64,000 nt of DNA from Cytidiella melzeri (GCA_022592445.1 JABYQR010000032.1:1-64000), one strand, 5' to 3'. Counted from the stretch's first letter, positions 32,975-44,376 are shown. Notes: a model not told the origin generated them from the sequence alone. Numbers and translations are program-made.

Positions 32975-34199
32975 TGTTCAAAGTCAAGATGGTGGCGACA
33001 TTTCCACTGGCAACTCGAACAAAAGGCGCCGCAGTGACACGAGCAGGGTGTTTGTGCGCGATCCGGAGGTCTGGATGGACGATGGTAATACCGTCGTCGT
33101 GGCGGAGGCCACCGTAGACGGAGTCACTACGCTGCACGCCTCCAAATGCCACAAATCTGTGCTATCGAAGCATTCGGGTGTTTTGAACTCTATTTGGTTT
33201 CCCTCAGCCTGCTGGAAGGTGTTCCCGTTGTGAAGCTGCCAGACCCATATCAGGACGTCAAGAACCTGCTGCAGATGTTTTACGACCCGATGTGAGTGCA
33301 CGGTTGTCCCCCTGTGTGGCATGGCTTGCTCATGCCATGTTAGTGCGGTCACATCGACTCGTAAACGTCCACCTAATGAGTGGCAGAGCATCTATGCAGC
33401 AACCCAAGGACACCTGCGTTTGGCAACTAAATACGAGCTCAATGCGCTCCATGAACGCTTAACGGAGGTCTTTGAGGCTCAATGGCCTATCAACTTACAA
33501 ATTTTGTCCGACAGACAGGCATCATCAATGGTGGAAACAGCTAAGTATATCCAGGAAGACTTCCTGAAGTCTAGTACGTCTATATATTGGAGCGGTATAC
33601 GAGCTATTGAGTTTCACAGTTTCCTCGGCAAATCTGGCACATGAGTATCCGCTACTACAACCTGCATAGACTATCGTCGCACAGAGCGGCAGTGGCGGGT
33701 GGACTCAATGGAACCTCTGCCGACTACGAAAAACTACCGGGCTACTCATTGCTTGGTGGCCTTGATGACTTGAACCCGGTGCATGTATCTCGCCTCTTGT
33801 ACAGTAGGGGTGGTGACTATGCAGCTCAATTTACGGGTGCTTCCGAGTCAAATCGCGCGTGGGGGTCCGTGTTGGCAATGTAACGCAGCAAGACAAGGTT
33901 GGAATACTTGGTATTTGGATGACATTTTGTTCACAAACCTGCTTTCCCGAGACCCACTGTTGGCGCTTCAAAACACAGCCTAATCCAAGCGAAGTCATAA
34001 GATGTGCGTCGTTTGCTCTATGCGCATGCACAAAGTCATTGCAGCACTTCGCCAGTATATAAGGGACGAACTGCCGTTTTACTGTGGACTCAAGAGGAGG
34101 GAAGAAGGTCAGATGTATGGTTACAAATGCTATCTGTAAGTCTGTGGCTTGCTATTGCTTTGTCGTATGCTCAACTTGTACCACAGGAGCGATATCTAG
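32975..34199 (+). pseudogene. BTB/POZ paralogue C, decayed
   Basis: Homology to A, D and E runs collinearly: KRRRSDTSRVFVRDPEVWMD, LHASKCHKSVLSKHSGVL, then after a frame change LLEGVPVVKLPDPYQDVKNLLQMFYDP, HLRLATKYELNALHERLTEVF, YYNLHRLSSHRAAVAGG, and finally ALRQYIRDELPFYCGLKRREEG and YGYKCYL with the terminal exon SDI (stop 34197-34199). There is no ATG in the expected place. Near 33190-33215 about a dozen codons are missing and the frame shifts. Another break falls around 33640, and part of the middle is lost. It is transcribed away from the F-box gene, opposite to the other three paralogues. Confidence 0.75.
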
Positions 34200-34624
34200 C
34201 TCCAGTGCTGCCATTGTTGACTTCAGCCTGTCTTCACTATGAGCATGCATGTCTGGTCGTATTTTCTTGCTCGAGCCCGCCTAACGTGTAAAATTGTACG
34301 TCCAACAATTGAACAGCGGCCTGTTTCAGCTTCGTCAGGACATATTTCAGGAACGAGGTCACCCGTATGTGCGTGTGTATTATGGACGTTCGCTTTCGCT
34401 GACGAGGGCACAATGGTAAATCATGCATCAATATTCGACCAGAGGTCCGTAGCATTGGATTGCATGTATGAGCAGAACTCGAAGCTTGCTATTCAGGTGC
34501 GGTAATTAATGCACGAATCTAGACATGAGATGCGTGAAACGATTAGACAATAGCAATTGTTGACAGTAATATAAGACTGGTGATGATACCAAGAAAAGCA
34601 TTTGTAGATCTATCATACCGCACA
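34200..34624. other. Intergenic region, BTB pseudogene / MFS
   Basis: About 425 bp between the convergent 3' ends of pseudogene C and the transporter; no gene or repeat seen. Confidence 0.4.
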
Positions 34625-36474
34625 TTATTTCTTGACCTCCAACCCCTGCTGCTTCTCGGCCATATGCTCTTCTTTACTCTCCCTCAGTGTCGGCGCCCGT
34701 GTCTCTGTCCTCTCACTCTCCCCATCCTCAGCCACCGCTCCCTTTTCGATTTTGCTCGTCTCCCCCTCCTCCCCCACCTTTCCCGAGTGCCCTACAATGC
34801 CCACACTCCTCAAAAACACCGCCGCCAACAGCGCACCAAACATCCCGAACGCAAACGCGCCCCACATCGCCGCCTTGTACGCCTCGAGCTGCGCAAACCT
34901 CGGTGCATTCGTCCCCGCCTCGTCCACCTCTATGCCCACACTACTACTCCGCTTCTTCAACGTCGAATTGAATATGATTGTCGTGATCGCCAAACCAAAG
35001 GATGTCCCGAGCTGGGTCATGGTCTGGAAGAGCGCACCAGTGAGGGACTGTTCGTGTGGGAGGGATATTTTGGCGACAAAGAGCGTCCCGGACGCGAACA
35101 CAAAATCGGCGCCGAATACGGAGATGATGGAAGCAGGGAAACCGAACGCCCAGTAAGGCGAGGCGGGGTTGATAAGAGCGAAGAGGAGGCCAGCGGCGGA
35201 GGTGCAGACGGTGCCGAGGACGATGAGAAAGACAACACGGAGACGTCCGACGACGACGGCGACGACGACATTGCAGATGCAGCCTGTGACGGTCATGGGG
35301 AGAAGACGGATCATAGTTAATACAGGGGAAAGGTTGAGGTAACTCTGGTAGTAAAGCTGTGAAGAGTATGTTAGTGTGCAGGTGAGGGTGGGCGTTGTGA
35401 ATGCACAAACCTGAGCCCAGAATTGCCAGGCGATGAAGCTCGACCACTCGAAGAAGGCTATAAACAAGATAACGGCCATGCGCCAATTTGACCGAGTCCA
35501 CACGGAAACTTTCATCAAGGGCGGAGGCGTCCACCAAGCCTGCGCATCCTGGCGACTCTCGTGAATACGTTCTAGATAATGTTGCCAGAAGAGGAAGAGG
35601 ACGACCAAGGCAACACCTAGCACAAGGAGCACAATAATGTAGCTCGTCTTGAATTCGTCTGGAGCTATCGGTCCGTCGGCAAGTGCGAAACATATAAAGA
35701 CAAGTCCTGCCGTGACGAGAAACGCTCCCAGCCAATCCACGCGCCTGTCGATGTCGTGGTACGGTACGTCTTTGTCAATGGAGACAACACCACCGATAAA
35801 CGCAGCCAAGCTTAAACCTGCAATAAGGAAAAAGCTGGACCGCCATGTGGGTTTTGTGAGCTGGGTGAGCGCACCGCCGATAACGAGGCCAATAGCGCCT
35901 CCCATTGGTGCGCCTGCGGCAAATGTCGCGAACGCTATTGAGCGAGCGCGGCTTGGTGGGAACGAGTGTGCGAGAATTCCGAGGGAGGCGGGAATGAGGG
36001 CTGCGCCACCAATACCCTGAATGGCCCTCAAGATGTCCAGGGTGATTTCATCTTGCGAGAACCCCGCGCCGAGGGAGAATATGCCGATGAACGCTACTCC
36101 AACGAGGAATATACGTTTTCTGCCGTACAAATCCGCTAGCCGGCCCATAAGGAGCAGCAAACATCCCTGGAAGCTCGGGTGCGAGGTGAGACTCTTTGGT
36201 GAGGTAATACAGACGAAGTGAGGACGCACCGAACTCAAGTTGAAGGCAGACACAATCCATTGTAGCTTATTCTCGGCAATGTTGAGGTCACGTCCGATTG
36301 TGGGTAGTGCTATGGCCGCTGCAGTTGTGCTAGCAATCTATACAGTCCACAGTCTGTCAGAGAGCTTCTGTAGAAACACTCGAAAGATGTGCAACTCACG
36401 GTGAGCATCATCGAGACCGTGCATGTTGCGGTGATGGCAACAGCTGACCACATACTTCGCTCCTTACTCTCCAT
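34625..36474 (-). CDS. Major facilitator superfamily transporter, DHA2 (14-TMS) type
   Basis: ATG 36474 (MESKERSMWSAVAITATCTV), stop 34625-34627. Exons join as VSMMLT|IASTTAAAIALPTIGRDL, FNLSS|GCLLLLMGRLADLYGRKRIF and WQFWAQ|LYYQSYLNLSP. The MFS loop 2-3 signature is GRLADLYGRKR; motif C-like glycines sit in AGAPMGGAIGLVIGGAL; at least 12 further hydrophobic segments follow. This fits the DHA2 drug:H+ antiporter group (Atr1/Azr1-like). The substrate cannot be told. The hydrophilic C-tail (EGETSKIEKG..AEKQQGLEVKK) is normal. An in-frame extension upstream (SPRKREAIWASYPT) leaves open an extra 5' exon. A copy of the element shared with the BTB genes lies about 330 bp upstream. Confidence 0.88.
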
Positions 36475-37139
36475 CGTTGGGTACGATGCCCAAATCGCTT
36501 CGCGTTTGCGCGGCGATGAGGTCTGGTGAAAAGGAGAGAGGGAGACAGCGTACTAAAGTGTCAAAGTAGCTCATGACGGGTTTTGAAGAAGAATCATACG
36601 CAGCGTCAGATTCGGGTGCATAATATGTAAGCACTGACTGTTTCTTTTTACGAGAAAGAACAAAGCACGTGAGCTTGCAAATCCAGTTCTCAAAAGTGGG
36701 CTGACAGCACGCAAAGTAGAAACTACATGAGCTTTGACGATAGCAATGACGAGGTGGTATAAGTAGCTATAGTAGAGGTTTCTAGGAGACCAGCGTGAGT
36801 GTAAGACGCGCCTGTCACAACACATGTACTTCGGGTGCAATAAGTGTCACAGCGCCATGGTAAGCACTGTAAAGTACTTACATACCAGTGCCCTCGAAGC
36901 GTTGCGGTGTGCGGTGATGATCAACGAGCTGCGAGGAAGTACCGTCGAACCAGACCAGAAGCTGACGAAAGAGCGGACGTAAGAAGGAACGGCGCTACAG
37001 CTTGCTGTAGTGGACTGATTAGGCTTGCAAATTTCATGGTGTACGACCACTGGCAGTGTAAATGACAAGGTAGCAGAGACGAGGCGGCAGAGGTGTGATT
37101 GATTAGCTGAGAGAGTCATGCGGCTGGACTAGACGATAA
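36475..37139. other. Intergenic region MFS / BTB paralogue D
   Basis: 665 bp holding the promoter of the MFS gene, including the shared element at 36803-36850. Parts around 36715-36780 resemble the 3' flank of paralogue E (AGCAATGACGAGGTGG, AGCTATAG), suggesting a segmental duplication that left no coding copy here. Confidence 0.4.
36803..36850 (-). promoter_or_regulatory. Island-shared element, copy P1 (upstream of MFS)
   Basis: Starts AAGACGCGCCTGTCACA and continues CACATGTACTTCGGGTGCAATAAG then TGTCAC; matches copies P2 and P3. The core here is CATGTAC rather than CACGTGC. Confidence 0.5.
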
Positions 37140-38493
37140 CTAGATATCGTCGCTGTAACATACATGTTCATTAGTCCGTATCCCACCGTATAGCAAGGAA
37201 ATTGACTGACAGATACTGCCCGTAGCCATAAACCTTCTTATCCTCCCGGCTTTCAAGACCAAAGAAATACGGAAGTTCATCCCAGATGTACTGTCTGAGA
37301 GCCTCGACTATCGTGCAGACGTGCCCGTTGCAAGTCCCACACATTAAGTTGTGCTTAGCATTGTACTCGAGTCGCTCTTGGATGACTTTCAGACCACGCA
37401 GCGGGTCAGCAGAAAACTTGCGGAAGGCCATGGGATCACGGTAGTCATGAGCCTCTATAATTTCCTCTATGTTTTCACAGCATCTTCTTGCAGCTCGTTC
37501 CTCGCGCAAAGGGCAGCTGTGTTCGTTGACCTTATCTCGAAGTACCGTCGACATAAGGTCTGCCGCGACCGAGCCTATCCATTCTTTACCTTGTGTCAAC
37601 TGTGCTATCTCCCCAGCTTCCAACTTGTCGAACGGGAATTGCTGTAGGTGGGGCACGTTCACATTTGCTGAAAACGTCTTGAGTGCGGCGCCAGTTTGCT
37701 TCATATGAAGCATATAATCTTGCAACGTTGTGGGCAGTGACGAGATGACGTGGAGGTTGTAAAATGCGGCTGGAAGGATGCTTCTGACGCCTGCGTCGTA
37801 TCCAAGGCGAATTGCGAGATCTGTTCGAATCAGGGTGCAATATTTAGGATGGATCTCTCATACACGGTATAGTAGAGCATGCTCACTTGGTTTCGGCCAT
37901 ATCTCAGGCTGCTTGATCTTCGCCCGACTGCGCATCAAGTGAAGAGTCTCTTCGCGCTCTGTCCACTCTGCCAGTGTCTCTGGCCAACAGGATTTGATGC
38001 CATCTGCTAGTCGGTCGCGAAGGGTTCTAAGCTCGTACTTTGCAGCGAGTTGAAGGGGTCCGGAAACCACTGAGATATCCCGGAGCCACTCCTGACTTTG
38101 TCTCCTACGAGGGTCTGGAATCTTACTTTGTATTTTGAAACCGTTTGTAAGTATAGAACATTGCAGCGGAAGGACGGAAAACGAGTCTCATTTGGGGTCG
38201 TAGAGCATTTGCAGCAATTCTTTGACGTCCTGGTAGGGATCGGGGAGGACGACAAGGGGGACGCCGTCGTATGTCTCTGCATCATCTTGAGACTGCGGCA
38301 GCGTAAAAAGGGCTTCGAATATGTTTGAATGCTTCGCGAGCACGGACATGTGGCACTTGAACGCGTAGGTCCTCTTCAAATCGTCGTCGGGATCCTCGAC
38401 CGCGATGATGACATTGCCGTCGCTCATCCAAATGTTTGTGTCGTGTACAAACTCGCGTTCTGTGTCGATGCGGGAACGCTTAGTCGGTGTTAT
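37140..38493 (-). CDS. BTB/POZ domain protein, paralogue D (ATA at the expected start)
   Basis: Same organisation as paralogue E. BTB: NIWMSDGNVIIAVEDPDDDL, FKCHMSVLAKHSNIFEALF, VVLPDPYQDVKELLQMLYDP. Then LQLAAKYELRTLRDRLADGI, LGYDAGVRSILPAAFYNLHV, AQLTQGKEWIGSVAADLMS, a MCGTCNGHVC knuckle, LRQYIWDELPYFFGLESRED and YGYGQYL, spliced (donor GTCAGT) to a final DDI and stop at 37140-37142. At 38491-38493, where E has ATG-ACA-CCG, this gene has ATA-ACA-CCG, and an in-frame stop lies upstream. Translation might begin at the Met of WMSDG (about 38427), which would remove the first ~22 residues, or through an unseen 5' exon (a GTAAGT...CAG pair lies just upstream). Otherwise no lesion is seen. Confidence 0.75.
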
Positions 38494-38564
38494 GCTGACT
38501 CGCAGTGGTGAGCGTAAGTAGGAAGAACTTACTGTGAGTGGCTGCGTTGTGTTGGCCAGTCACG

Positions 38565-38616
38565 AAGACGCGCCTGTCACAGGACACGTGCTTCGCGTGA
38601 ATAAGGTCACGATTCA
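38565..38616 (-). promoter_or_regulatory. Island-shared element, copy P2 (upstream of BTB D)
   Basis: AAGACGCGCCTGTCACA, then GGACACGTGCTTCG (E-box CACGTG), AATAAGGTCACGATTCA. It ends about 72 nt before the D start position. Confidence 0.6.
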
Positions 38617-38867
38617 CGAACGCTACATCGCGCGCAACAGACCATAGTGATACGTATACGCTGGAAACCCTCCCAGAACAACTTGAACGCAGGGAGCGTA
38701 TCGTGTCCGTTGTTCGCCATTGTCAGCTGATTGTGTGGTTCATAGAAATGCATGCATTATGACAAGTAAAGACGACATGCGCTTGAAGTTCACAATCGCA
38801 ACAACAAGGTGGCACGGTAATCGTTCTGATATCTAGCTATAGCGGATGATACGGCTCAGCTAGGTGA
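38617..38867. other. Spacer between BTB D promoter and BTB E 3' end
   Basis: 250 bp, no gene. It shares words with the region near 36720-36780, compatible with duplication of the whole D/E unit. Confidence 0.35.
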
Positions 38868-40197
38868 CTAGATCTTGTCGCTGCAACAGAAGCACTGTCA
38901 GCTATCCTCACACGCGAGGCAATAACCAACTCACAGATACCGCTTATAGCCATAAAGTTCCCCCTCCTTCCGACTTTTAATACCAAAAAAATACGGAAGT
39001 TCATCCCAGATGTACTGTCTGAAAGCATCGAATATCTTGCAAACATGCTTTCTGCAACTCTGACACATGGTTTGGTCCCTGAACCGCTTTTTGATCAATA
39101 TCAGGCCATCCAGCGGGTCATCGCATAACTCGCGGAGGTCTCTGGCATCGCGATATCTGCCTAGGATCCCGTCTGTGGCGGGGTAGCAGGTTTTTTTCAA
39201 TATTGAGCCGGGCTCGCGCAAAGCGCATCGTCGATTGGTGAGCGCATCCCGAATGACCTCTGATATGAGGTTCGTTACGACCACCCATAACCAATCTCGG
39301 CCTTGCATCAGCTGTGCTATCTCCTTGACTCCCAAATTGCTGAGCGGAGAATCATGCAGGTTAGCCAGTTGCCAACCAGCTTGAGAATGTGCATAATTAG
39401 AGCCATCTGCATTCAGGTTGCAGCATGCCATATCCATGGGCAGCCGCGACGTCATGACGTGCAGATTGTAGAAGGCTGCTGGGAGGATACTCGGCACACC
39501 TGCATCATATCCAATGCGGATTGCGATATCTGTTCACATTAGGATGTGCGTAGCAGTCAGGATGTGCCTCCCTCATACCATTTCCATCAGAATATATGCT
39601 CACTCGGTCTTGGCAAAACGGACGTATCGTGTCTTCGAAGCTCCTGGACGGTGTCTTCTTTATCTGTCCACTCCTTCAGCGTCTCCGGCCAAAATGTTTC
39701 GAGGACATCTTTTAACCGGTCACGTAGGGCATTGAGCTCGTACTTTGCAACGAGCTGGAAGACTCTTGATACCCTAAAGACATCCTGCAGCCACTCCTCC
39801 GTTGCTCTCCTACAAGGATATGGGAGCCGACTTGTCAACGTTAACGACACGTTTGTCAGTGCACAGCCGTAAAGTGGAAGTAAGATGAGCCTCACCTAGG
39901 ATCGTAGAGCATTTGCAACAATTCTTTGACGTCCGGGTAAGGATCGGGGAGGACGACGAGGGGGACGCCGTCGTATGTCTCTGCCTGATCTGGAGACTGA
40001 GGTAGTGTGAAGAGGGCTTCAAATACAGTCGAATGCTTTGCGAGCACAGACATGTGGCACTTGAACGCGTAGGTCATCTCCAAGTCGTCGCCGGGGTCCT
40101 CAACCGCGATGACGAGGTTACCATCGCTCATCCAAATCGATGTGTCGTGCGCGAATTCGCGTTCTGTGTCAATACGGGGACATTTGGTCGGTGTCAT
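38868..40197 (-). CDS. BTB/POZ domain protein, paralogue E
   Basis: ATG 40197 (MTPTKCPRIDTEREFAHD). BTB core: SIWMSDGNLVIAVEDPGDDL, FKCHMSVLAKHSTVFEALF, VVLPDPYPDVKELLQMLYDP. Next exons: LVAKYELNALRDRLKDVLE; IGYDAGVPSILPAAFYNLHV; IAQLMQGRDWLWVVVTNLIS; a knuckle-like MCQSCRKHVCKI; FRQYIWDELPYFFGIKSRKEG and YGYKRYL, then a final short exon DKI with stop 38868-38870. It is the least damaged of the four copies and is the reference for the family. Tandem orientation and high similarity to D indicate a recent local duplication. Its upstream element P3 is now 229 nt away because a LINE tail of ~100 bp lies in between. Confidence 0.85.
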
Positions 40198-40287
40198 GAT
40201 GCAGTGAGTTGTTAAAAATCCTTCAGCGTCCAAACGTTCACCGTTCACCTTTGATCACGCTCCGAGCAATCACGCTATTCATTGATT

Positions 40288-40387
40288 TGGTAGTGTAAAA
40301 CCGTTCTTCCTTCGTCGCATACCTTACTATGTGTATATTCCCGTTATACGTATCATGTATCGTCTCTGGCTTCGCAATAATAAAGAT
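40288..40387 (+). mobile_element. Short LINE 3'-end fragment in BTB E promoter
   Basis: GGTAGTGTA, CTTACTATGTGTATA, TATCGTCTCTGGCT and AATAATAAA occur in the same order as in the 3' UTR of the LINE ending at 19272. Flanks TTCATTGATT (40278-40287) and TTCATTTATT (40388-40397) match at 9 of 10 bases, a possible target-site duplication. Confidence 0.7.
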
Positions 40388-40425
40388 TTCATTTATTAAA
40401 CAAAGAGGGGAGTGCGTCACCTCCG

Positions 40426-40479
40426 AAGACGCGCCTGTCACAGTGCACGTGCTTCGGACGAAATAGACGTCACGATTCA
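40426..40479 (-). promoter_or_regulatory. Island-shared element, copy P3 (upstream of BTB E)
   Basis: AAGACGCGCCTGTCACA, then GTGCACGTGCTTCG (E-box CACGTG), GAAATAGACGTCACGATTCA. It is almost identical to P2. Confidence 0.6.
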
Positions 40480-40951
40480 TGGCATGGGAAAGAGTCACGA
40501 ACATACCCTGGCAAAGTCACCCCAGAACAACGGAAAGCATAAGGTTCAAACTTACGGGTCACCCTGCCCTATCGTTGAGAACGTCCCTCACGTTCTCCTT
40601 TGTCGGGCTACGTTGATAACGAGTACATACTCGATGTTGAGTTACTGCCCGTGACGTCGGAGCGTGCGGTGTGTGGCGAGCGACGAGGAAGAACCGTATG
40701 AAAACGGCAGGCGAGACGTGAGAAGGAGACAGCGCGGAGAACACATTGTGTGTGCTGCTTGCGATGTCAACTTGTCTCTCAAGTCTTTTTTCATTTTGCT
40801 TGAAATGAGCGCTCAAGTGCGACTCTAGGAATGGAAGCTGTAGGTCCGTGTGATCACTCGCTCTTTCCCTCCGCCATCATGGCCTTCGTCCTCCAACCTC
40901 TCTTTTCCCTCGACCACCACCTCCCCGACCCCCTTCTGGGCGTCCCTTACC
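40480..40951. other. Divergent intergenic region BTB island / RGS gene
   Basis: About 470 bp with no gene; presumed promoter of the RGS gene. A CCT-rich run lies just before the start codon. Confidence 0.4.
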
Positions 40952-43900
40952 ATGTTCGCCCCGTCGTCCAATGGCTCGCGACGCCCCAGCGTAGTGGCAG
41001 GTCCCTCCACATCGCCTTACACTATGCCCCCACCCGCCTCTCTCAGACTACCACCACAACCTCGTCCTAGAGGAAATTCCCACTCTCGTCCTCACCCTCC
41101 CCCCCAGACGCAGCCAACCACAATCAAGCTCAGCCCAGTCGCCCTGCGCTCGTTCTTCCATCGTCTCACTCATCCACCTTCTCCGCCTCCATCTGCAGAT
41201 GGCAATCCTGCCAGCAAGGGAAAAGGGAAGGAGCGGCCCAGGTGGTGGTCAGGATGGAGGCTCAAGATCCAGCCTGAATACGACGTCAAACTAGACGATG
41301 TCCTCGATCGCAAACATCTACCACCTCTCGGCCTCAAAGATTTCGAGGAGTGGCTATTGTTTGTCGAAGGGACTTCCGAAAACCTGTGCGTATCTCTGTC
41401 ATATTGGACGCCTTCGCCTCTGAGCACTTATCTTCAGGTACTTCATCCTGTGGTTGCGCGAGTATACTAACCGATACACCTCTTGGACGACATCGCTCCG
41501 TTTGAAGCAAAATCGCCCGCTCACGGTACCTTCTTCCCTGCCAACCCCGCTTACTTCTCCAACTTACAATTCGCAACTTGTTGTCCCTCCGGAGCGCGAG
41601 CGCCCCTTTGCATCCTTGGGCATGGCAATGTCTTCGCTTTCCCTCGCACCTCCTTCGCCAGCTCGTTCACAAGCGCCGAATTCTTCTTATCCCACCTTCA
41701 CCTCCCCCTTCCCCAATACACCTTTGGCAGCAACTCCTGTCGATAATGTCCTTATCATTGAGGAGAGTGATCGCAACAAAACTGGGTACCGTACACAATA
41801 CGCACCGTCTCCAAACCCGGACCTGGCGATGTTCTATCTACGAGCAAAAGAGACTTTCTTGACGCCAAACGCAGAGTATGAGCTCGATGTCAGTAGCGAA
41901 GTGCTGAGTGTCTTCCATGTCGGTTCCGCAAATAGCGAGAAGAAGCCTAGGCGGGATTCTGGGGTGGCATTTCACGAGTGGGAACGGGAAAGGCGTGGAC
42001 GATACGGGTCGCACGATCGCGGTGAGGGCATTGCAGGCGGTTTAATGGCTTCAGACAGACCTATATTTGGGATGTCGGGCACGAACATGTACCCGCCGGA
42101 TCCTGCTGTGTTTGACGAGTTGGCAGATATCATACAGGAGAGGCTGAAAGCGAGTCTCGCGAGGTACGTGATCTCAGTGTCATGTCAATTGCAGAGCAAC
42201 TTCTTCTTGCTAATCCAATTATATGTGGTCGTGCGTAACAGATTGGTGGTCGCAACGTACAACAATGTCGGCATGCCGAGAGCTTACTGCGGGAGTGCAG
42301 GAGGCTGCGCTATAGCACTCCTGTTCAGGTAAGTGCATCTGTTTTCCAATCTTCCAATCTTCCGCCTCGCGGCAACCGCGCTTTATCCATGACTAACTCT
42401 CTTTCCCTCCTTGTACATTGATTCACAGCGCCCCACCCATCATCGCGTCCTTCGCCGCTGGTGGTCCTCGATGGTACCGGCTGTTCGCCCTGCCTGGCCT
42501 GTGGTTGGGAATGACGATCTTCATCAGCGCGATGTACGGCGTGTGCATGATGATTTACGTCTTTGGCGATCTAAGGCAGCTCCGGAGCTTCGAGCTTGCA
42601 CGGCCGCCTTTGGCTTCTGGAGATGCGAAAGTCACGCAAATCACAGGTGACAGCGTAGTGGTGTCGTTCTCGCCTGGGACTCAAGAGAAGGAGCGAAAGG
42701 GGAGCGTGTTCACGTTGAGGAGTATCATGGGGAAGAACAAGAGCGAGGATCAGCTGTCGTCAACTGCGTTTCAGGATGGGACTTTGCCGTTCAGAAAAGA
42801 GAGCCTGGTGCCGGTGGTGAACCCCGTGCCAATGTTATCAATGCCTGCGCGACCCAGGAAGGCGCACACAATTGGGAGTACGTCTGTCAGATCGACATCG
42901 GGCAGTCCACCGCAGAGTCTGGCCGAAGCGACTAGGGAAGCTGCCTCAGGGAGTGAGAGAGATGTGAAGCCGCGTTTGCGGTTAGACATTTGGGGCAGTG
43001 AGAGTGCTCCAGGGAGTCCTGTTACGCGTCAGGATGGCGGCGAAGCAGGACAGGATGTGCAGGTCCCACCAAAGGCTATCGTGAGGGAGGGGAGAGCTGA
43101 GGATGCCAGGCGGGATGTCGTGATAATTAAGGGGCACGACAACGCAGAGGAAGATTCCCAGTCTGACGACGATGAGGACGAGGATTCTGGCTTTGACACC
43201 GGCTCGGACGCTGATGACGAGCTAGACTCCTCTCCTCGTAGCCACGACCAGCACCACGAACGCCCTCGTCACCGGCATCGTGGAGAACGCAGTCGACCAC
43301 CACCTATTGAGATCTCAGAGGCATTCTACGACGAACACCCGTCTCCAGAAGGTCCTGCGACGGCCCCGGCGGATTGGTTTCCCCATAACCTCGAACGTCT
43401 CGCAGCTCAAAACCCTGTCCCTGGTCCATCGACGATGCCGACCGATAACCCGCTCTGGCCAGATTTTGCATACAGCCAGGCAGAATACGAACGCAATGAG
43501 ACGGCGTTGTTCATCCGTCCGTTCGTGTATAGCGGGAGCGAAAGTGGGAGTTCGTGTACGCATCATGGTGGTGAGGGTAGCCACGCTGCGCGTAGGGACA
43601 AGGAGCTGGAGAAGGGCGTGATATCGGTGGACGAAGGGATCGCGCAGGTGCAGGCTGCGCAGCCGATGAACGAGTTCAATTTTGACGAGTTGCCGACGAG
43701 GAGGCCGAAGCTTCGGGCCAGGGGCTCGAGTGGCAAGGGGCCCGACGGTGTGGATGTGAGGAGGAGGACGATGAAGGAGGAGAAGGCGGAGAGGTTGAGA
43801 GAGCAGAGGCGAACGGATCCGAGTGCGATGAAGGGCGGGGGGAAGACGAGGAGGAGTGTCTCGCCTGGGTCGAGTGTGTCTGCGTCGACGAACGGGAAGC

Positions 43901-44376
43901 CTGAAAGGTGGTATTGGGCGTTTGTGGAGTGGATGCAGGTCAAGTGTGGGCCGAAGAATATGGTGGATATGATTGAGAAGAGGGAGAAGGAGTTGGAGGA
44001 AGGGAAGGGGAAGGGGAAGGCACCTGGAGAGGAGGCGACGATGACGCAGGCGCAGATTGTCATGCTCAAGGCGGCGGAGACGAGGAGGGATAACAGACCG
44101 AGTCCGGTGGTTGTTGGCGTGCGTCCTGCTCCTGCGCCTGCGCCTGTTCCTGCCGACGTGGAGGAGCGCAACACGAGGAGGAGAAGCAAGCCATCGTGGC
44201 GTACGAAGTTGAGAAAGGTCTACCTCGCTGTGCCTGCGTTCGCAGCGCCGCTCACGCCTGTGTTGAACCCGCTCGTTGGGAGAGCCCAGTGGGAGATCGT
44301 GGTTCGGAGCGCGGCCGTGAGCGCGTTACTGAGCTGTGTGGTCGTTGGAGGGCTTCTGGGTGCTCCGGAGACGTGA
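40952..44376 (+). CDS. RGS-domain membrane protein, Rax1-like
   Basis: Exons 40952-41385, 41438-42163, 42242-42328 and 42429-44376 give 1064 aa in frame. After a Pro-rich start, the RGS-like domain begins at LPPLGLKDFEEWLLFVEGTSENLYFILWLREYT and, after a long Ser/Pro insert, resumes with DLAMFYLRAKETFLTPNAEYELDVSSEVL and DPAVFDELADIIQERLKASL. Membrane segments follow (CAIALLFSAPPIIASFAAG, LFALPGLWLGMTIFISAMYG), then a long polar region with acidic (QSDDDEDEDSG) and basic runs, and a final hydrophobic span (VVRSAAVSALLSCVVVGGLL). Fungal Rax1 combines an N-terminal RGS-like fold with C-terminal spans and marks bud sites. Rax1 is shorter, so the assignment rests on architecture. It could modulate G-protein signalling or cell polarity. 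Confidence 0.75.

Noticed and set aside
34625..36474. MFS transporter as part of a secondary-metabolite cluster
   Set aside because: No synthase, P450, transferase or pathway regulator nearby; neighbours are BTB and F-box genes.
37815..37835. TTCGAATC motif resembling a tRNA B-box
   Set aside because: Lies inside BTB paralogue D and no A-box or cloverleaf can be folded around it.
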